DNA from: Siminovitchia fortis
GTDB lineage: Bacteria > Bacillota > Bacilli > Bacillales > Bacillaceae_C
Assembly (NCBI RefSeq): GCF_003605365.2
Contig: NZ_QYTU02000006.1
Location: 48,459-112,458, forward strand
Direction of reading: 5' to 3'
DNA length: 64,000 bases
Shown: one piece after another, positions 30,922-39,915 of the stretch
How positions within the stretch are numbered: the first letter of the stretch is position 1
Layout of the letters: each line of letters begins with the position of its first letter
The notes under the pieces: generated by a model
Seen by the model: only the letters and a program-made list of their open reading frames with translations
What the model was told of the DNA's origin: nothing
The model's database searches: none
Made by a program: the position numbers and the translations under genes

Positions 30922-32123
30922 ATATGTGGGAAAGCTTTAAAATTGCACTGTCCTCCATTTGGAACCATAAAATCCGGTCGGTTTTGACTATGCTTGGAAT
31001 CATTATCGGAGTGGCGGCGGTCATTGTCATTGTGGCGATAGGACAAGGTGCGAAAAAAGAAATGATGGATGGATTGTTCAGCACGGATAAAAATGTGGTC
31101 GAAATTTATTACGAACCGCCACAGTCAGAAGATGAAGGAGACATGTTCTGGGAATTGCCCGAACTTTCTTCAACGGACGTGGAATTCCTATCAGAGGTTG
31201 AAGGGGTGAAAGCCGTCCTTGCGACTAATCAGGGGTTTGGAACCGTCATGATTAATGATAAGCAAGGTGAGATGGACATCACCGGTGTAGGCGGGGAATA
31301 TTTTACTGCTCAAAACATTCAAACGGTGGAAGGCCGTCCGTTGAATGACAGCGATATAGACGGTTTAAACCGTGTTGTTATGATTGATACGGTTGCAAGG
31401 GATAAATTTTTCAAAGGGTCGAGTGATCCAGTTGGGGAAATTATCGAGTTGGATGGAAATCCTTATAAAATTGTGGGAGTCTATGAATCTCCGATTCCTG
31501 AGCAGTTCCGCTGGTCTGAAAACGGCGAGATGGTCATGCCAAGATCCGTCGTTTCCATGATGTTCGGCAACAGCGAAGTTGAAAACCTGGCCATAATTGC
31601 AGATGACCCGGAGCGGATCTCTGAAATCGGGATGCAAGCGGCAGACGCTTTGACAGAACACAAGAAACTTGAAGACGGAATGTATACCATTAATGACTTT
31701 TCGGAAATTGAAGAAGAGATCAATACAGTGATCACGACAATGACGCTGTTTATCGGAAGCATCGCGGCTATTTCCCTCTTGGTCGGCGGGATCGGGGTCA
31801 TGAATATCATGCTCGTATCTGTCACAGAGCGGACGAGGGAAATCGGCCTCCGCAAAGCTCTTGGGGCTACAAGAGGAAAAATCCTCCTTCAGTTCCTCAT
31901 TGAATCGATCACGCTGACTTCATTGGGCGGGTTGATTGGGATCGGCCTGGCAGCGATAGGGGCTTTACTCGTTACGGTGTTATCGCCGATCACAGCAGTC
32001 ATCAGTCCAGTGGTTGTGCTGATTGGCGTCGGCTTCTCGGCATTTATCGGTATTATCTTTGGAATTCTTCCCGCAAATAAAGCGTCCAAGCTGAGCCCGA
32101 TTGATGCACTGAGGTATGAATAG
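30918..32123 (+). CDS. MacB/FtsX-type ABC permease (YknZ-like)
   Basis: 401 residues. N-terminal helix (about 20-40), a large extracytoplasmic MacB-PCD domain (about 45-270), then three helices. The cytoplasmic coupling motif ERTREIGLRKALGATRGKILLQF is typical of FtsX/MacB permeases. With the adaptor and ATPase it forms a tripartite-like exporter. In Bacillus subtilis the related YknWXYZ protects against the SDP toxin; the substrate here is unknown. Confidence 0.9.
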   Translation: MNMWESFKIALSSIWNHKIRSVLTMLGIIIGVAAVIVIVAIGQGAKKEMMDGLFSTDKNVVEIYYEPPQSEDEGDMFWELPELSSTDVEFLSEVEGVKAVLATNQGFGTVMINDKQGEMDITGVGGEYFTAQNIQTVEGRPLNDSDIDGLNRVVMIDTVARDKFFKGSSDPVGEIIELDGNPYKIVGVYESPIPEQFRWSENGEMVMPRSVVSMMFGNSEVENLAIIADDPERISEIGMQAADALTEHKKLEDGMYTINDFSEIEEEINTVITTMTLFIGSIAAISLLVGGIGVMNIMLVSVTERTREIGLRKALGATRGKILLQFLIESITLTSLGGLIGIGLAAIGALLVTVLSPITAVISPVVVLIGVGFSAFIGIIFGILPANKASKLSPIDALRYE

Positions 32124-32170
32124 AGACGAGCGGTCTTCATATAAACGAGAGAATCGGTTAATAGTTGAAG

Positions 32171-32198
32171 CAAAGCACCCGTGTTCGGGTGCTTTACC
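32171..32198. terminator. Terminator between the exporter operon and the convergent hydrolase
   Basis: AAAGCACCCG and CGGGTGCTTT pair around TGTT, followed by ACCTTTT. It may serve both strands. Confidence 0.75.
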
Positions 32199-33252
32199 TT
32201 TTAAACCAGTCTGCGTTTTCATCCATATGTACGAACGGGATATCCGTATCTACTGCACCTGTAATTCGTTTCGCCCCAATATCCTCGCCTGCCAGCCATT
32301 TTCCGAAATCAAACTCCGCCGGTTCCTGATTCCCGCCCAACGCCATCCATGTTTTCATTTCTTTTGGAAAGTATGCAGACGTATGGATTGTGCCTGCCCA
32401 GCTGCTGTATAGGCCTGAAAAAACTCCTTTGTCCTTATCGTTAAACAGGCGGAAAGCTTCGTATGCGTCAGAAGCGGGATTTTTTCGAATCGCTTCAAGC
32501 CTGCGCTCGGAATCCGCAAGATGATGCCGGTTTTCGTGCTTCAACTTTTCAAAGTGGTTCGTGCAGGCGTTTGACTGCCTTACGGTGATTTCCCTTGGCG
32601 CCGCCTCCACAATTTGGGTCTCGCCGCTTCGGTCGTACACGATATAGCTGAACGAATGCCTGTGCGGAATTTCTTTTAATAAGGAAACGGCTTCCTGCAC
32701 ATTTGTGCAAGTCTCCAAAACAAGCCTTCCGATCATTCCGCAAATAAAACCGTCCTTGGGATTCTTCCGGTTCATGAAATTGTAGCCCATAGCAAGCCCC
32801 TTTTCATTCAGTCCATCGGAGCGCCCGGTAATTCTTTGGCTTGGCCCCACAGTCGCATGACCATCTCCCGCCGGCTGAAAAAATACATACCGCCCTTCAT
32901 ACGTCTTCGGATGATAATCGTAATTGCGGACCAAATAGCCTTCACCCGTTAAAATTGAGCATCCAGACCGCGGAATCTCCAGCCGGTATCCGCCAAATTC
33001 AGTCAGAGCACGTTCGAGTGGCCATTCCAGCGCCTCCTGCAGCCCGAGAATCTCTTCCCAAATCCCCGGAGCAATCGGTGTGATGGCCGTTTTCACTTCC
33101 TTGGGGTCAATGGCGAACCGTGGCCTGCGTACTTTCCACTGATTCTTCCGATTTTTTATTGTTAGTGAATCTTTTAACAGTTGTCCCTGCATAAAGCCGA
33201 AATCGAAATGGGAACCGCGGAATTGAATAATATCGGTGTAGATCTTTTTCAT
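32194..33252 (-). CDS. C45-family acyltransferase/amidohydrolase (Ntn type)
   Basis: 352 residues from the ATG at 33252, which follows AGGGGA by 7 nt; the frame remains open to 33294. It resembles the acyl-CoA:6-aminopenicillanate acyltransferase / acid-ceramidase-like group, whose precursor cleaves itself to expose an N-terminal Cys. The putative nucleophile is the Cys in RSGCSILTGEG (about residue 95), followed by VRNYDYHP and later GLNEKGLAMGYNFM. No signal peptide. Natural substrates of Bacillus members are mostly unknown; N-acyl amide or acyl-homoserine-lactone-like hydrolysis is possible. Confidence 0.75.
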   Translation of the reverse strand: MKKIYTDIIQFRGSHFDFGFMQGQLLKDSLTIKNRKNQWKVRRPRFAIDPKEVKTAITPIAPGIWEEILGLQEALEWPLERALTEFGGYRLEIPRSGCSILTGEGYLVRNYDYHPKTYEGRYVFFQPAGDGHATVGPSQRITGRSDGLNEKGLAMGYNFMNRKNPKDGFICGMIGRLVLETCTNVQEAVSLLKEIPHRHSFSYIVYDRSGETQIVEAAPREITVRQSNACTNHFEKLKHENRHHLADSERRLEAIRKNPASDAYEAFRLFNDKDKGVFSGLYSSWAGTIHTSAYFPKEMKTWMALGGNQEPAEFDFGKWLAGEDIGAKRITGAVDTDIPFVHMDENADWFKR

Positions 33253-33588
33253 CATGTGTCCCCTGCTTTCTGTTAAGGTCTTAAGTCTTGCCAAAAAATA
33301 TATCGAGGATTAGCTTGTTTGTCTTTGCTTAAAAAATAGGAATGGCACCTCTTTTTTGTGGAATGTAAAGGTTAACCAAACCAATTCCAAAAAAGAAGAT
33401 GCCGTACAAAAATGATAACCTTTTATTCCGGTATAGTATTTTATGGTTGTTTAGGGCTTGGATTTCAAAGTATCTCTAATTGTAGCAGGCTGATGCTCTC
33501 CTCTCCATTAATTGGATTCAAACCATTTGAAATTTCGAATTTATGAAGGGATTTGCGCATTATTGTCAAAATATTATTATAAATCTCG
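33253..33588. other. Divergent intergenic region with a long imperfect inverted repeat
   Basis: Arms at 33344-33364 (GGCACCTCTTTTTTGTGGAAT) is too long to be chance-like in this context but imperfect: it pairs with 33384-33403 ending in GAAGATGCC. Loop about 19 nt. No gene. It lies between the divergently transcribed C45 hydrolase and the DUF1801 gene, so a regulatory or small MITE-like role is possible. Confidence 0.45.
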
Positions 33589-34023
33589 ATGGAAGATGAA
33601 AGGGTGAGAAAGCTGCCAAACAAAAACAAAAGGTTATCTGGTCCTCAACAGGTTGCAGAATTTATGAACAACCTCGAACATCCACTTAAAGAGGAAATCA
33701 CAGAAGTTAGAAAAATCATTTTAGGAACAAACAGCAAAATTACAGAAAAAATTAAATGGAATGCACCCAGTTTCTGTGTAGATGGCCATGATCGGATAAC
33801 GTTTAACCTTAATGGAAAAGGATTTTTTCGACTTATTTTTCATTGTGGGGCAAAGGTTAAAGATAACGCGACCAATAAACCTTTGTTTGTAGATAATAGC
33901 GAGATATTGGAGTGGGTAACTGACGACAGAGCCATAGTGAAATTCACTAATATGAATGATGTGAGGGCCAAGGAAAATGACCTTCGAGAAGTGATAGATA
34001 AGTGGATTCACGCTACGATTTGA
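33589..34023 (+). CDS. DUF1801-domain protein
   Basis: 144 residues. The DUF1801/YdhG-like fold is recognised by the pattern VAEFMNNLEHPLKEEITEVRKIIL, EKIKWNAPSFCVDG and a C-terminal helix. Function unknown for the family. The start is uncertain, because the upstream sequence has no strong ribosome site; ATG 33589 is the first choice. Single gene followed by a strong terminator. Confidence 0.7.
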   Translation: MEDERVRKLPNKNKRLSGPQQVAEFMNNLEHPLKEEITEVRKIILGTNSKITEKIKWNAPSFCVDGHDRITFNLNGKGFFRLIFHCGAKVKDNATNKPLFVDNSEILEWVTDDRAIVKFTNMNDVRAKENDLREVIDKWIHATI

Positions 34024-34029
34024 CCGGGC

Positions 34030-34075
34030 TGTCCATTGTCAGATGTAACTTGACAATGGACATGGCTTCTTTTGC
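34030..34075 (+). terminator. Terminator after the DUF1801 gene
   Basis: TGTCCATTGTCA and TGACAATGGACA are perfect 12-bp arms around a 9-nt loop, followed by TGGCTTCTTTT. Confidence 0.75.
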
Positions 34076-34123
34076 ATCCCAAAGGGGATAAGTTAATGAC
34101 TAAATAACTCAATAAACAGAATC

Positions 34124-34150
34124 TTGACAAAAATAAAAGAAAGCTATAAC
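34124..34150 (+). promoter_or_regulatory. Probable promoter of the EutW-like kinase gene
   Basis: TTGACA (34124-34129) and TATAAC (34145-34150) with a short 15-bp spacer. The boxes are good and the spacing is poor. Confidence 0.4.
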
Positions 34151-34186
34151 ATTAAAACATATTAGTGCTTAAGGTAGGGGGCTGAA

Positions 34187-35644
34187 TTGGTACATACAAA
34201 ATCAGCAAGAGAAATCTGTCGTACGTACACGCAACTCAATGATGAAGATATTGATGAAATAGAAAAGATAGAAAGCAACCTACAGCTAATTGCGGATTTG
34301 AATCAAGCCAATATTTTTATAGACTGTCCGACCCGGGAACTAAAACATGCAATCGTTGTTGCAGAAGCGGTTCCGTCTAATGGGAATTCGTTGTACGACC
34401 GGCCTGTTACAGGAGAATTTGCCTATGAAGCCTTTGAGCCTGCTGTCTTTTTCACGCTGCGAACAGGGAAGCAGATGATCCTTAACAGGGCACTTACACA
34501 AGAAGGTAAAATGGTGAAACAGAGCGTAGTTCCGATTAATGGGAAAGGCGGAAAAATAATTGGATCATTAATTATGGAAAAAGATATCACTGAACAGGTT
34601 GAAGAAGAAGATAAAATGAAAGCGTTATCCAAGGCTACAGCTACCCTCGGTGATATCATGATCAGAATGACTCAAAATGATCCGATTGTTCCTGAAATCA
34701 TAGAAGAAGCGCTGTTTTATATTGATGAAAATGATGATATCGTTTATGTGAATCCATCAGCAATGAACCTTATTTATGAAATATATGGCAGTAAATGTAA
34801 AGTGGGCACGCCGATTACTGAATATCTACCTTTTGTTGAAGATCTTCTGTCTCTGCCAGAGGCGTTATTAATGAGGGAGATTCAGATAAAAAGCCGTTTT
34901 TTTCAATTAAAGAAGATATCCCTGAACCATAATAATAATGCATCCGGAACATTTATTATTCTGCATGATCTTACAGAGCTTAAAGAAAAAGAACGGCAGC
35001 TTGTTGTAAAGTCAGTGGCTATCCGTGAGATTCATCACAGGGTAAAAAATAACTTACAAACAGTCGCCAGTCTTTTGCGGTTACAAATGAGAAATGGGGT
35101 CCCGGAAGAAAGCAAGCCACACTTCCAGAAAAGTTTAAATCGGATATTAAGCATAGCGGCCGTATATGAGTTGATTCTTTCCGGCTCAAGCGCTGACGAT
35201 GTTAATGTGTTGAATTTGGTGGAAAAGATTGCCCGTATGATTGTTCACAACGATCACCAGACGGACATAACCTTACAAATTAATTATGAAAAATCCAATT
35301 TACAACTTCCTTCCCATAAAGCTGTTTCAATTGCTTTGATCATTAATGAATTAATTCAAAATTGTGTTAAACATGCCTTCAAAGACAATATTCAAGGACG
35401 AATCCAGGTCGATTTTGAAAAGAGTGATAACAAAATAGAAATGAAAGTTATTGACAATGGAATCGGCTATCCAGAAGATACTAGTACATCTTTTGGCCTG
35501 GACATTGTAAAGATGATGGTCGAATACGATTTGGAGGGTGAGTTTTCCATTCAGCGTAAGCAGCCGGGAACAGTAGCAACGGTCATATTTCAATCGAAGG
35601 AGAACCATCATGTTGAACAAGCGCATTATGGTAGTGGAGGATGA
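34187..35644 (+). CDS. eutW: Soluble sensor histidine kinase, EutW/PdtaS type
   Basis: 485 residues with no membrane segment. Order: N-terminal sensor domain like that of EutW/PdtaS (about 1-140, ending in IIGSLIMEKDITEQV), a PAS-like domain (about 165-270), the HisKA_2 box EIHHRVKNNLQTVASLLRLQ (His about 283/284) and a HATPase domain (NELIQNCVKHAF, DNGIGYPE, FGLDIVKMM). This class phosphorylates ANTAR regulators. The TTG start follows AGGGGG. It overlaps the receiver gene by 35 nt and is followed by eutH, so ethanolamine is the likely cue. An ANTAR partner lies at 41437. Confidence 0.82.
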   Translation: MVHTKSAREICRTYTQLNDEDIDEIEKIESNLQLIADLNQANIFIDCPTRELKHAIVVAEAVPSNGNSLYDRPVTGEFAYEAFEPAVFFTLRTGKQMILNRALTQEGKMVKQSVVPINGKGGKIIGSLIMEKDITEQVEEEDKMKALSKATATLGDIMIRMTQNDPIVPEIIEEALFYIDENDDIVYVNPSAMNLIYEIYGSKCKVGTPITEYLPFVEDLLSLPEALLMREIQIKSRFFQLKKISLNHNNNASGTFIILHDLTELKEKERQLVVKSVAIREIHHRVKNNLQTVASLLRLQMRNGVPEESKPHFQKSLNRILSIAAVYELILSGSSADDVNVLNLVEKIARMIVHNDHQTDITLQINYEKSNLQLPSHKAVSIALIINELIQNCVKHAFKDNIQGRIQVDFEKSDNKIEMKVIDNGIGYPEDTSTSFGLDIVKMMVEYDLEGEFSIQRKQPGTVATVIFQSKENHHVEQAHYGSGG

Positions 35645-35996
35645 ATCCATTGTTCGACTGGATATCGTTGAAATGCTCGAAGACGAAGGATGGGATGTTG
35701 TAGCTGCGATAAATAACGGGGAAAAGGCTATAGAACTTGCGGAAGCTTTGGAGCCCGATCTCATTATAATGGATATAAAAATGCCTAAACTGGACGGGAT
35801 CAAAGCAAGTGAAATCATTTCAAAAAAATTAGATGTTCCTATTTTGTTATTAACGGCATATACACAGGATGAAGTAATAAAAAGCAGAAAGATCGAGTCT
35901 ATTTCAGGATATTTGGTGAAACCCATATCTGAAAACAATTTGATACCAGCAGTGAAAAATATATTATTTTCATCTCAGTACAGAAACCGAAAATAG
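35610..35996 (+). CDS. Receiver-only response regulator
   Basis: 128 residues, a complete receiver: VVEDES acidic pocket, phospho-acceptor Asp55 in LIIMDIKMPK, and Lys in YLVKPISENNLIPAV. It ends right after the receiver, without the ANTAR domain expected of an EutV partner. The receiver is clearly similar to that of the ANTAR protein at 41437 (MDIxMPKLxGxKAS, ISExxLIPAV). It may be a phosphate sink or relay for the EutW-like kinase, or a truncated EutV. No frameshifted ANTAR remnant was noticed downstream. Confidence 0.85.
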   Translation: MLNKRIMVVEDESIVRLDIVEMLEDEGWDVVAAINNGEKAIELAEALEPDLIIMDIKMPKLDGIKASEIISKKLDVPILLLTAYTQDEVIKSRKIESISGYLVKPISENNLIPAVKNILFSSQYRNRK

Positions 35997-36049
35997 ATTT
36001 CTAATCTTCTAATCGAAAGTCTATTGTTCCTATGAAAAGTTAATAAGTT

Positions 36050-36112
36050 TAAGCAAAGGTGCTTATCCGTATTTATAAAATTGTATAAAACGGATAGGCA
36101 CCTTTTTGTTTG
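36050..36112 (+). promoter_or_regulatory. Attenuator 1 upstream of eutH with ANTAR-type hairpin
   Basis: Small hairpin TAAGC-AAAGGT-GCTTA (36050-36065) with A at loop position 1 and G at position 4, as in ANTAR targets. It overlaps the 5' arm (36055-36070) of a 16-bp terminator stem whose 3' arm is 36090-36105, followed by TTGTTT. The two structures exclude each other. It lies between the receiver gene and eutH. The second hairpin of the classical dual motif was not found. Confidence 0.65.
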
Positions 36113-36192
36113 AATTTTATGGTTCTACAACTTTAGTGGAAATCTAATCATTTCGGTTGATATAGATATAAAATTTAAACGGAGGGATACCA

Positions 36193-37455
36193 TTGGAGCT
36201 CGTCGGAAATATAGTTGTCTATATTATAATGATTTGTGCAGTTTTGGGTGCGTTTGCAGCAATGAAAGATGCCCATAAAGGACTTGGCAAGGAGTTTATG
36301 GAAGGCATATATACGGTTGGCCCTATTTTTGCAAACTCAGCAGGGATCATGGCATCCATTCCATACTTGTCCAAGTTTATAACCAACGTTTTTGGCCCCT
36401 TTTTTGACAAACTGGGAGCAGATGCAGCCATTGCTGCTACTTCTATCCTTGCAACGGATATGGGAGGATATCAGTTGGCCAATGTTCTAAAATCCTCCTA
36501 TGAAGGGTGGATTATGGCTATGATTGTTGGCTATATGGCTGGTGCTACCATTGTGTTTTCGATTCCACTGGGTTTGCCTATGCTTGATAAAAGAGACCAC
36601 AAATATATGGCGCTTGGCATTATGTCAGGCCTGTTGACCATTCCAATCGGAGCTTTTATCTCCAGCGTCATTATTGTTTTATCAAATGCAAAGATCCGCA
36701 CAATCATTGATACGAGTGCAGATTCAACTTATGAGTTTACTCTGAGCTACCTATCAATCCTTGTTAATTTGCTGCCTCTTTTTATATTCGTAGTCATTAT
36801 TGCATTGGGATTATATTTCTTCTCTGATTTAATGATCAAAGGTTTCATGATATTTGGAAAACTACTGGACATAAGCATTAAGATCGTTTTGGTGTTCTCT
36901 ATTGTTGAAATCTTTACCGGCTTATTCTCTACGCTTTTTGGTTCATGGGGATTCGATCCTATTATGGCTGATGGCAAGGATAATTTTAGGGCATTGGAAA
37001 ATGCGGGAAATATTGCGATTATGCTCGCAGGTGCATTCCCAATGGTATACCTGATTCGTAAGTATTTATCAAAACCCCTTACAGCAATGGGAAGAAAGAT
37101 TGGCCTTAGTGAAGCCGGCAGCGCGGGAATGCTAGCCACTGTAGCCAATATATTGGCTATGTTCAAGCTTGTTCGTGATATGCCTCCAAAAGACAAGGTT
37201 ATAAATATATCTTTTGGGGTATCGGCAGCATTTTTACTGGGAGATCATCTTTCCTATACTGCCAACTTTCAACCTAGTCTTATTCCTGCGGTATTAATAG
37301 GAAAAATTTGTGCGGGGGCTTTAGGAGTTGTTTTTGCTTATTGGATTTGTGTTCCTAAGGCTCTTGAATTGGAGAAGATGGATAGGGAAGCAGGTATCAT
37401 TGGAAAACAAGAGTACATCTATGATGAAAAGCATCAAACATCGACAACAGCATAA
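36193..37455 (+). CDS. eutH: Ethanolamine permease EutH
   Basis: 420 residues with about ten membrane segments. Typical EutH stretches are KEFMEGIYTVGPIFANSAGI, ATDMGGYQLA, and FLLGDHLSYTANFQPSLIPA near the C-terminus. It facilitates entry of (protonated) ethanolamine. The TTG start follows GGAGGG by 7 nt. It is preceded by an attenuator with an ANTAR-type hairpin and followed by two terminators. No EutBC, EutP/Q or microcompartment gene is in the window, so the catabolic enzymes must be others. Confidence 0.92.
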   Translation: MELVGNIVVYIIMICAVLGAFAAMKDAHKGLGKEFMEGIYTVGPIFANSAGIMASIPYLSKFITNVFGPFFDKLGADAAIAATSILATDMGGYQLANVLKSSYEGWIMAMIVGYMAGATIVFSIPLGLPMLDKRDHKYMALGIMSGLLTIPIGAFISSVIIVLSNAKIRTIIDTSADSTYEFTLSYLSILVNLLPLFIFVVIIALGLYFFSDLMIKGFMIFGKLLDISIKIVLVFSIVEIFTGLFSTLFGSWGFDPIMADGKDNFRALENAGNIAIMLAGAFPMVYLIRKYLSKPLTAMGRKIGLSEAGSAGMLATVANILAMFKLVRDMPPKDKVINISFGVSAAFLLGDHLSYTANFQPSLIPAVLIGKICAGALGVVFAYWICVPKALELEKMDREAGIIGKQEYIYDEKHQTSTTA

Positions 37456-37474
37456 TCTTTTTCTAAGGTGTTTG

Positions 37475-37506
37475 CCCGGAAGGATTTATATCTTCCGGGT
37501 TTTAAT
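37475..37506 (+). terminator. Terminator of eutH
   Basis: CCCGGAAG and CTTCCGGG pair around a 9-nt loop, followed by TTTTAATT. Confidence 0.8.
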
Positions 37507-37578
37507 TGTGTTTATGCGAAACGGGGAGGCATAAACCAAGGGGGCCGGAAGCAGATATTGCCAGTTCCATAATCATAT

Positions 37579-37618
37579 AAAGCCCTGGGAAACTTCATTG
37601 GAAGTTTTCCAGGGCTTT
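37579..37618. terminator. Second, bidirectional terminator between eutH and the SDR gene
   Basis: AAAGCCCTGGgAAACTTC and GAAGTTTtCCAGGGCTTT form a near-perfect 17-18 bp stem around ATTG. It can end the minus-strand operon 41349-37692. Confidence 0.75.
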
Positions 37619-37691
37619 GTAGTCTTTATGAAAGTCTCCAATACAGTGAACAACTCGATGGTTAATATTAAATCTTTGCACTGCTGTATTT

Positions 37692-38459
37692 TTAAAAATA
37701 ATTTGATGTAATTCCGCCATCAACATTTATTAATGCGCCGTTCGTCCAGTCAGATTCATCTGAAGCGAGATACAAAGCACAATTAACAATATCTTGCGGC
37801 TTTCCAAACCGTCCCGATGGCTGACGGTCCAAGCGAACGCGTTTTGCTTCTACATCTGTAACAAGCCATTCCATTAATAGCGGCGTTTCAATCGGCCCCG
37901 GACAAATGGCGTTTGTACGTATTCCTTTTGGTCTGAATTGGATGGCAAGAGATTTTGTGAGTGAACATACAGCTCCTTTGGAAGCAGTATAGGCATCCTG
38001 AGGTACCGAACAGCCCATAAAAGCAACAAATGAAGCGATATTGATGATGGAACCCGATTGATTTTTCTCCATTTCGGGGATAACATACTTTGTCATGAAA
38101 AAGATGCCTTTTACGTTTACATTCATTACCAGGTCCCAAACTTCTTCCGATGTATCTACTACTGAGTGGTCCTCGGCCGGCATTACACCGGCATTATTAT
38201 ATAGAACATCTATCTTTCCGTATTTATTGACCACTTCCAAGACAGCGGAGGCAACATTTTTTTCATTGGCAATGTTGCACTGAAAAAACTCTGCCTCTCC
38301 ACCGTTTTCTCTTATTTCGTTTACTGTTTCAATGCCGGACTTTTCATTGAGTTCAAATACAGCAATTTTACCACCTTCTTTGGCGAACATTTGGGCAGCA
38401 ACTTTACCCATGCCTCCACCTGCGCCTGTAATAATGCATACTTTATCTTTAAGTCTCAT
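37692..38459 (-). CDS. Short-chain dehydrogenase/reductase
   Basis: 255 residues, classical SDR: NAD(P)-binding TGAGGGMGK (about 11-19), NNAGV, and the catalytic Ser (INIASF) and Tyr-Lys (YTASKGA). The ATG at 38459 follows GAGGTG by 6 nt. Last gene of the minus-strand operon with the gamma-glutamyl ligase and the aldehyde dehydrogenase, 23 bp after the ligase stop. By analogy with PuuB it could oxidise the alcohol of gamma-glutamylethanolamide to the aldehyde. That role is inference, as SDR substrates cannot be read from sequence. Confidence 0.85.
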   Translation of the reverse strand: MRLKDKVCIITGAGGGMGKVAAQMFAKEGGKIAVFELNEKSGIETVNEIRENGGEAEFFQCNIANEKNVASAVLEVVNKYGKIDVLYNNAGVMPAEDHSVVDTSEEVWDLVMNVNVKGIFFMTKYVIPEMEKNQSGSIINIASFVAFMGCSVPQDAYTASKGAVCSLTKSLAIQFRPKGIRTNAICPGPIETPLLMEWLVTDVEAKRVRLDRQPSGRFGKPQDIVNCALYLASDESDWTNGALINVDGGITSNYF

Positions 38460-38482
38460 ATTTTCACCTCGTGAATCAATTT

Positions 38483-39886
38483 TTAACATTGTTCAAAATA
38501 TCTGGCACGTTCCCAATCCGAAACAAATCCATCAAGCGCCTGCTGCTCTACCGTAGCTGCATGCAGATAATGCTTGGCAACTCTATCTCCCAGTACATCG
38601 CTTACAACTCCGCTATTTTTCCAGCATATAATGGCTTCATGTAGAGAGGAGGGAATTCTTTTTACATTTGGATCGGCATATGCATTTCCTTTAAATTCCG
38701 CAGGGAGCTCAAGTTCCTGCTCGATTCCCAGAAGGCCTGCCCCGATGAGTGCGGAATATGCCAAATAAGGATTCATATCGGCCCCGGGTATTCTTGATTC
38801 AAATCGTAAGTGATCATTATTGCCGACCACCCGATAACCCGCTGATCGATTATCTTTACTCCATACGATATTTACAGGTGCCCAGCTGTTCGGGGCAAAC
38901 CGCTTATATGAATTCACATTTGGAGCAAAAAACAAGGAGAAATCTCTGGTGTAAGACAGAACCCCGGCCATGAATTGCTGCATTGTTTTTGACATGGGGT
39001 TACCCGTATTTTCACCGGCAAAAAAAGCATTTTTGCCAGTATGGGCGTCTGTGAGACTCAAATGAATATGACCGCTTGAACCGGTCCACTCGTGATGGGG
39101 CTTGGCCATGAAGGAGACAGACCGTTCGTTTTGGATGCAAATCTCCTTCATGCCATGTTTGAAAAATAAATGTTGGTCCGCCGCATTTAAGGCGTCACTG
39201 TACTTTAAATTAATTTCATGCTGCCCGTAATAGGCTTCTCCTTTTGAAGATTCGATCGGTATACCGGCCATGTCCATGTATTGGCGGACCTTCTGGTAGA
39301 GAGGCTCATTTCTAGTGCCTTGCAAAAGGTTATAATCCTCATTCACATGCCCTGCCGTCTGAAGACCCCTATACTCCTTCTCATGGACAGTTTCATACGT
39401 TTCGCTAAATAAATAAAATTCCAGCTCACTTGCCATATATGGCCGGAAGCCCATTTGCTCCGCTTTTTCCAGTTGGCTTTTCAGTATATTTCTTGGAGCT
39501 ACAGCCACAGGGGAGGTGCCATCCATTTCATAAACATCGCAGAAAATGGATGCTGTTTTTTCCAGCCAGGGGATAATCTTAAAAGTGTTCCAATCCGGCT
39601 TGGCGATCCAATCTCCATAACCGTCATTCCAATTCATTGATTCATAGCCCTCAGGGACATTCATCTCAAAATCTGTTCCCAACAAATAATTACAAAAATG
39701 AGTTCCCTCATCTAAGTCGTTGTCCAGACAGTATGCGCCGGTGACCCTTTTTCCCATGAACCTTCCTTGCATATCGCAAAAGCCAAGAATGACAGTGTCT
39801 ATTTGTCCTTCTTTAATCATTTGGATTAATTTACTCTTAGTGTCGGTCGCTTTAACCTCACTGGAATTGGAAAGTAATTTTGCCAT
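38483..39886 (-). CDS. Glutamine-synthetase-like gamma-glutamyl ligase (PuuA/GlnA4 type)
   Basis: 467 residues. GS-fold catalytic domain with ELEFYLF, QHEINLKYSDALNAAD, the ATP loop MAKPHHEWTGSSGHIHLSL, NSYKR and RFESRIPGADMNPYLA. The N-terminal part (GFCDMQGRFMGKRV) and the details match GS relatives that glutamylate amines (PuuA, GlnA4) and not the housekeeping GlnA with its Tyr-adenylylation or FBI features. GGAGGAG precedes the ATG at 39886 by 9 nt. Position beside eutH and ALDH suggests ethanolamine as substrate, giving gamma-glutamylethanolamide as described for GlnA4 of Streptomyces coelicolor. The substrate is inferred. Confidence 0.8.
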   Translation of the reverse strand: MAKLLSNSSEVKATDTKSKLIQMIKEGQIDTVILGFCDMQGRFMGKRVTGAYCLDNDLDEGTHFCNYLLGTDFEMNVPEGYESMNWNDGYGDWIAKPDWNTFKIIPWLEKTASIFCDVYEMDGTSPVAVAPRNILKSQLEKAEQMGFRPYMASELEFYLFSETYETVHEKEYRGLQTAGHVNEDYNLLQGTRNEPLYQKVRQYMDMAGIPIESSKGEAYYGQHEINLKYSDALNAADQHLFFKHGMKEICIQNERSVSFMAKPHHEWTGSSGHIHLSLTDAHTGKNAFFAGENTGNPMSKTMQQFMAGVLSYTRDFSLFFAPNVNSYKRFAPNSWAPVNIVWSKDNRSAGYRVVGNNDHLRFESRIPGADMNPYLAYSALIGAGLLGIEQELELPAEFKGNAYADPNVKRIPSSLHEAIICWKNSGVVSDVLGDRVAKHYLHAATVEQQALDGFVSDWERARYFEQC

Positions 39887-39915
39887 AGTATGAATCTCCT
39901 CCATAATAGATTGCC

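Noticed and set aside
36000..36049. First hairpin (P1) of a dual ANTAR target before eutH
   Set aside because: No hexaloop with A1 and G4 and a pairing stem could be found here or upstream of attenuators 2 and 3.
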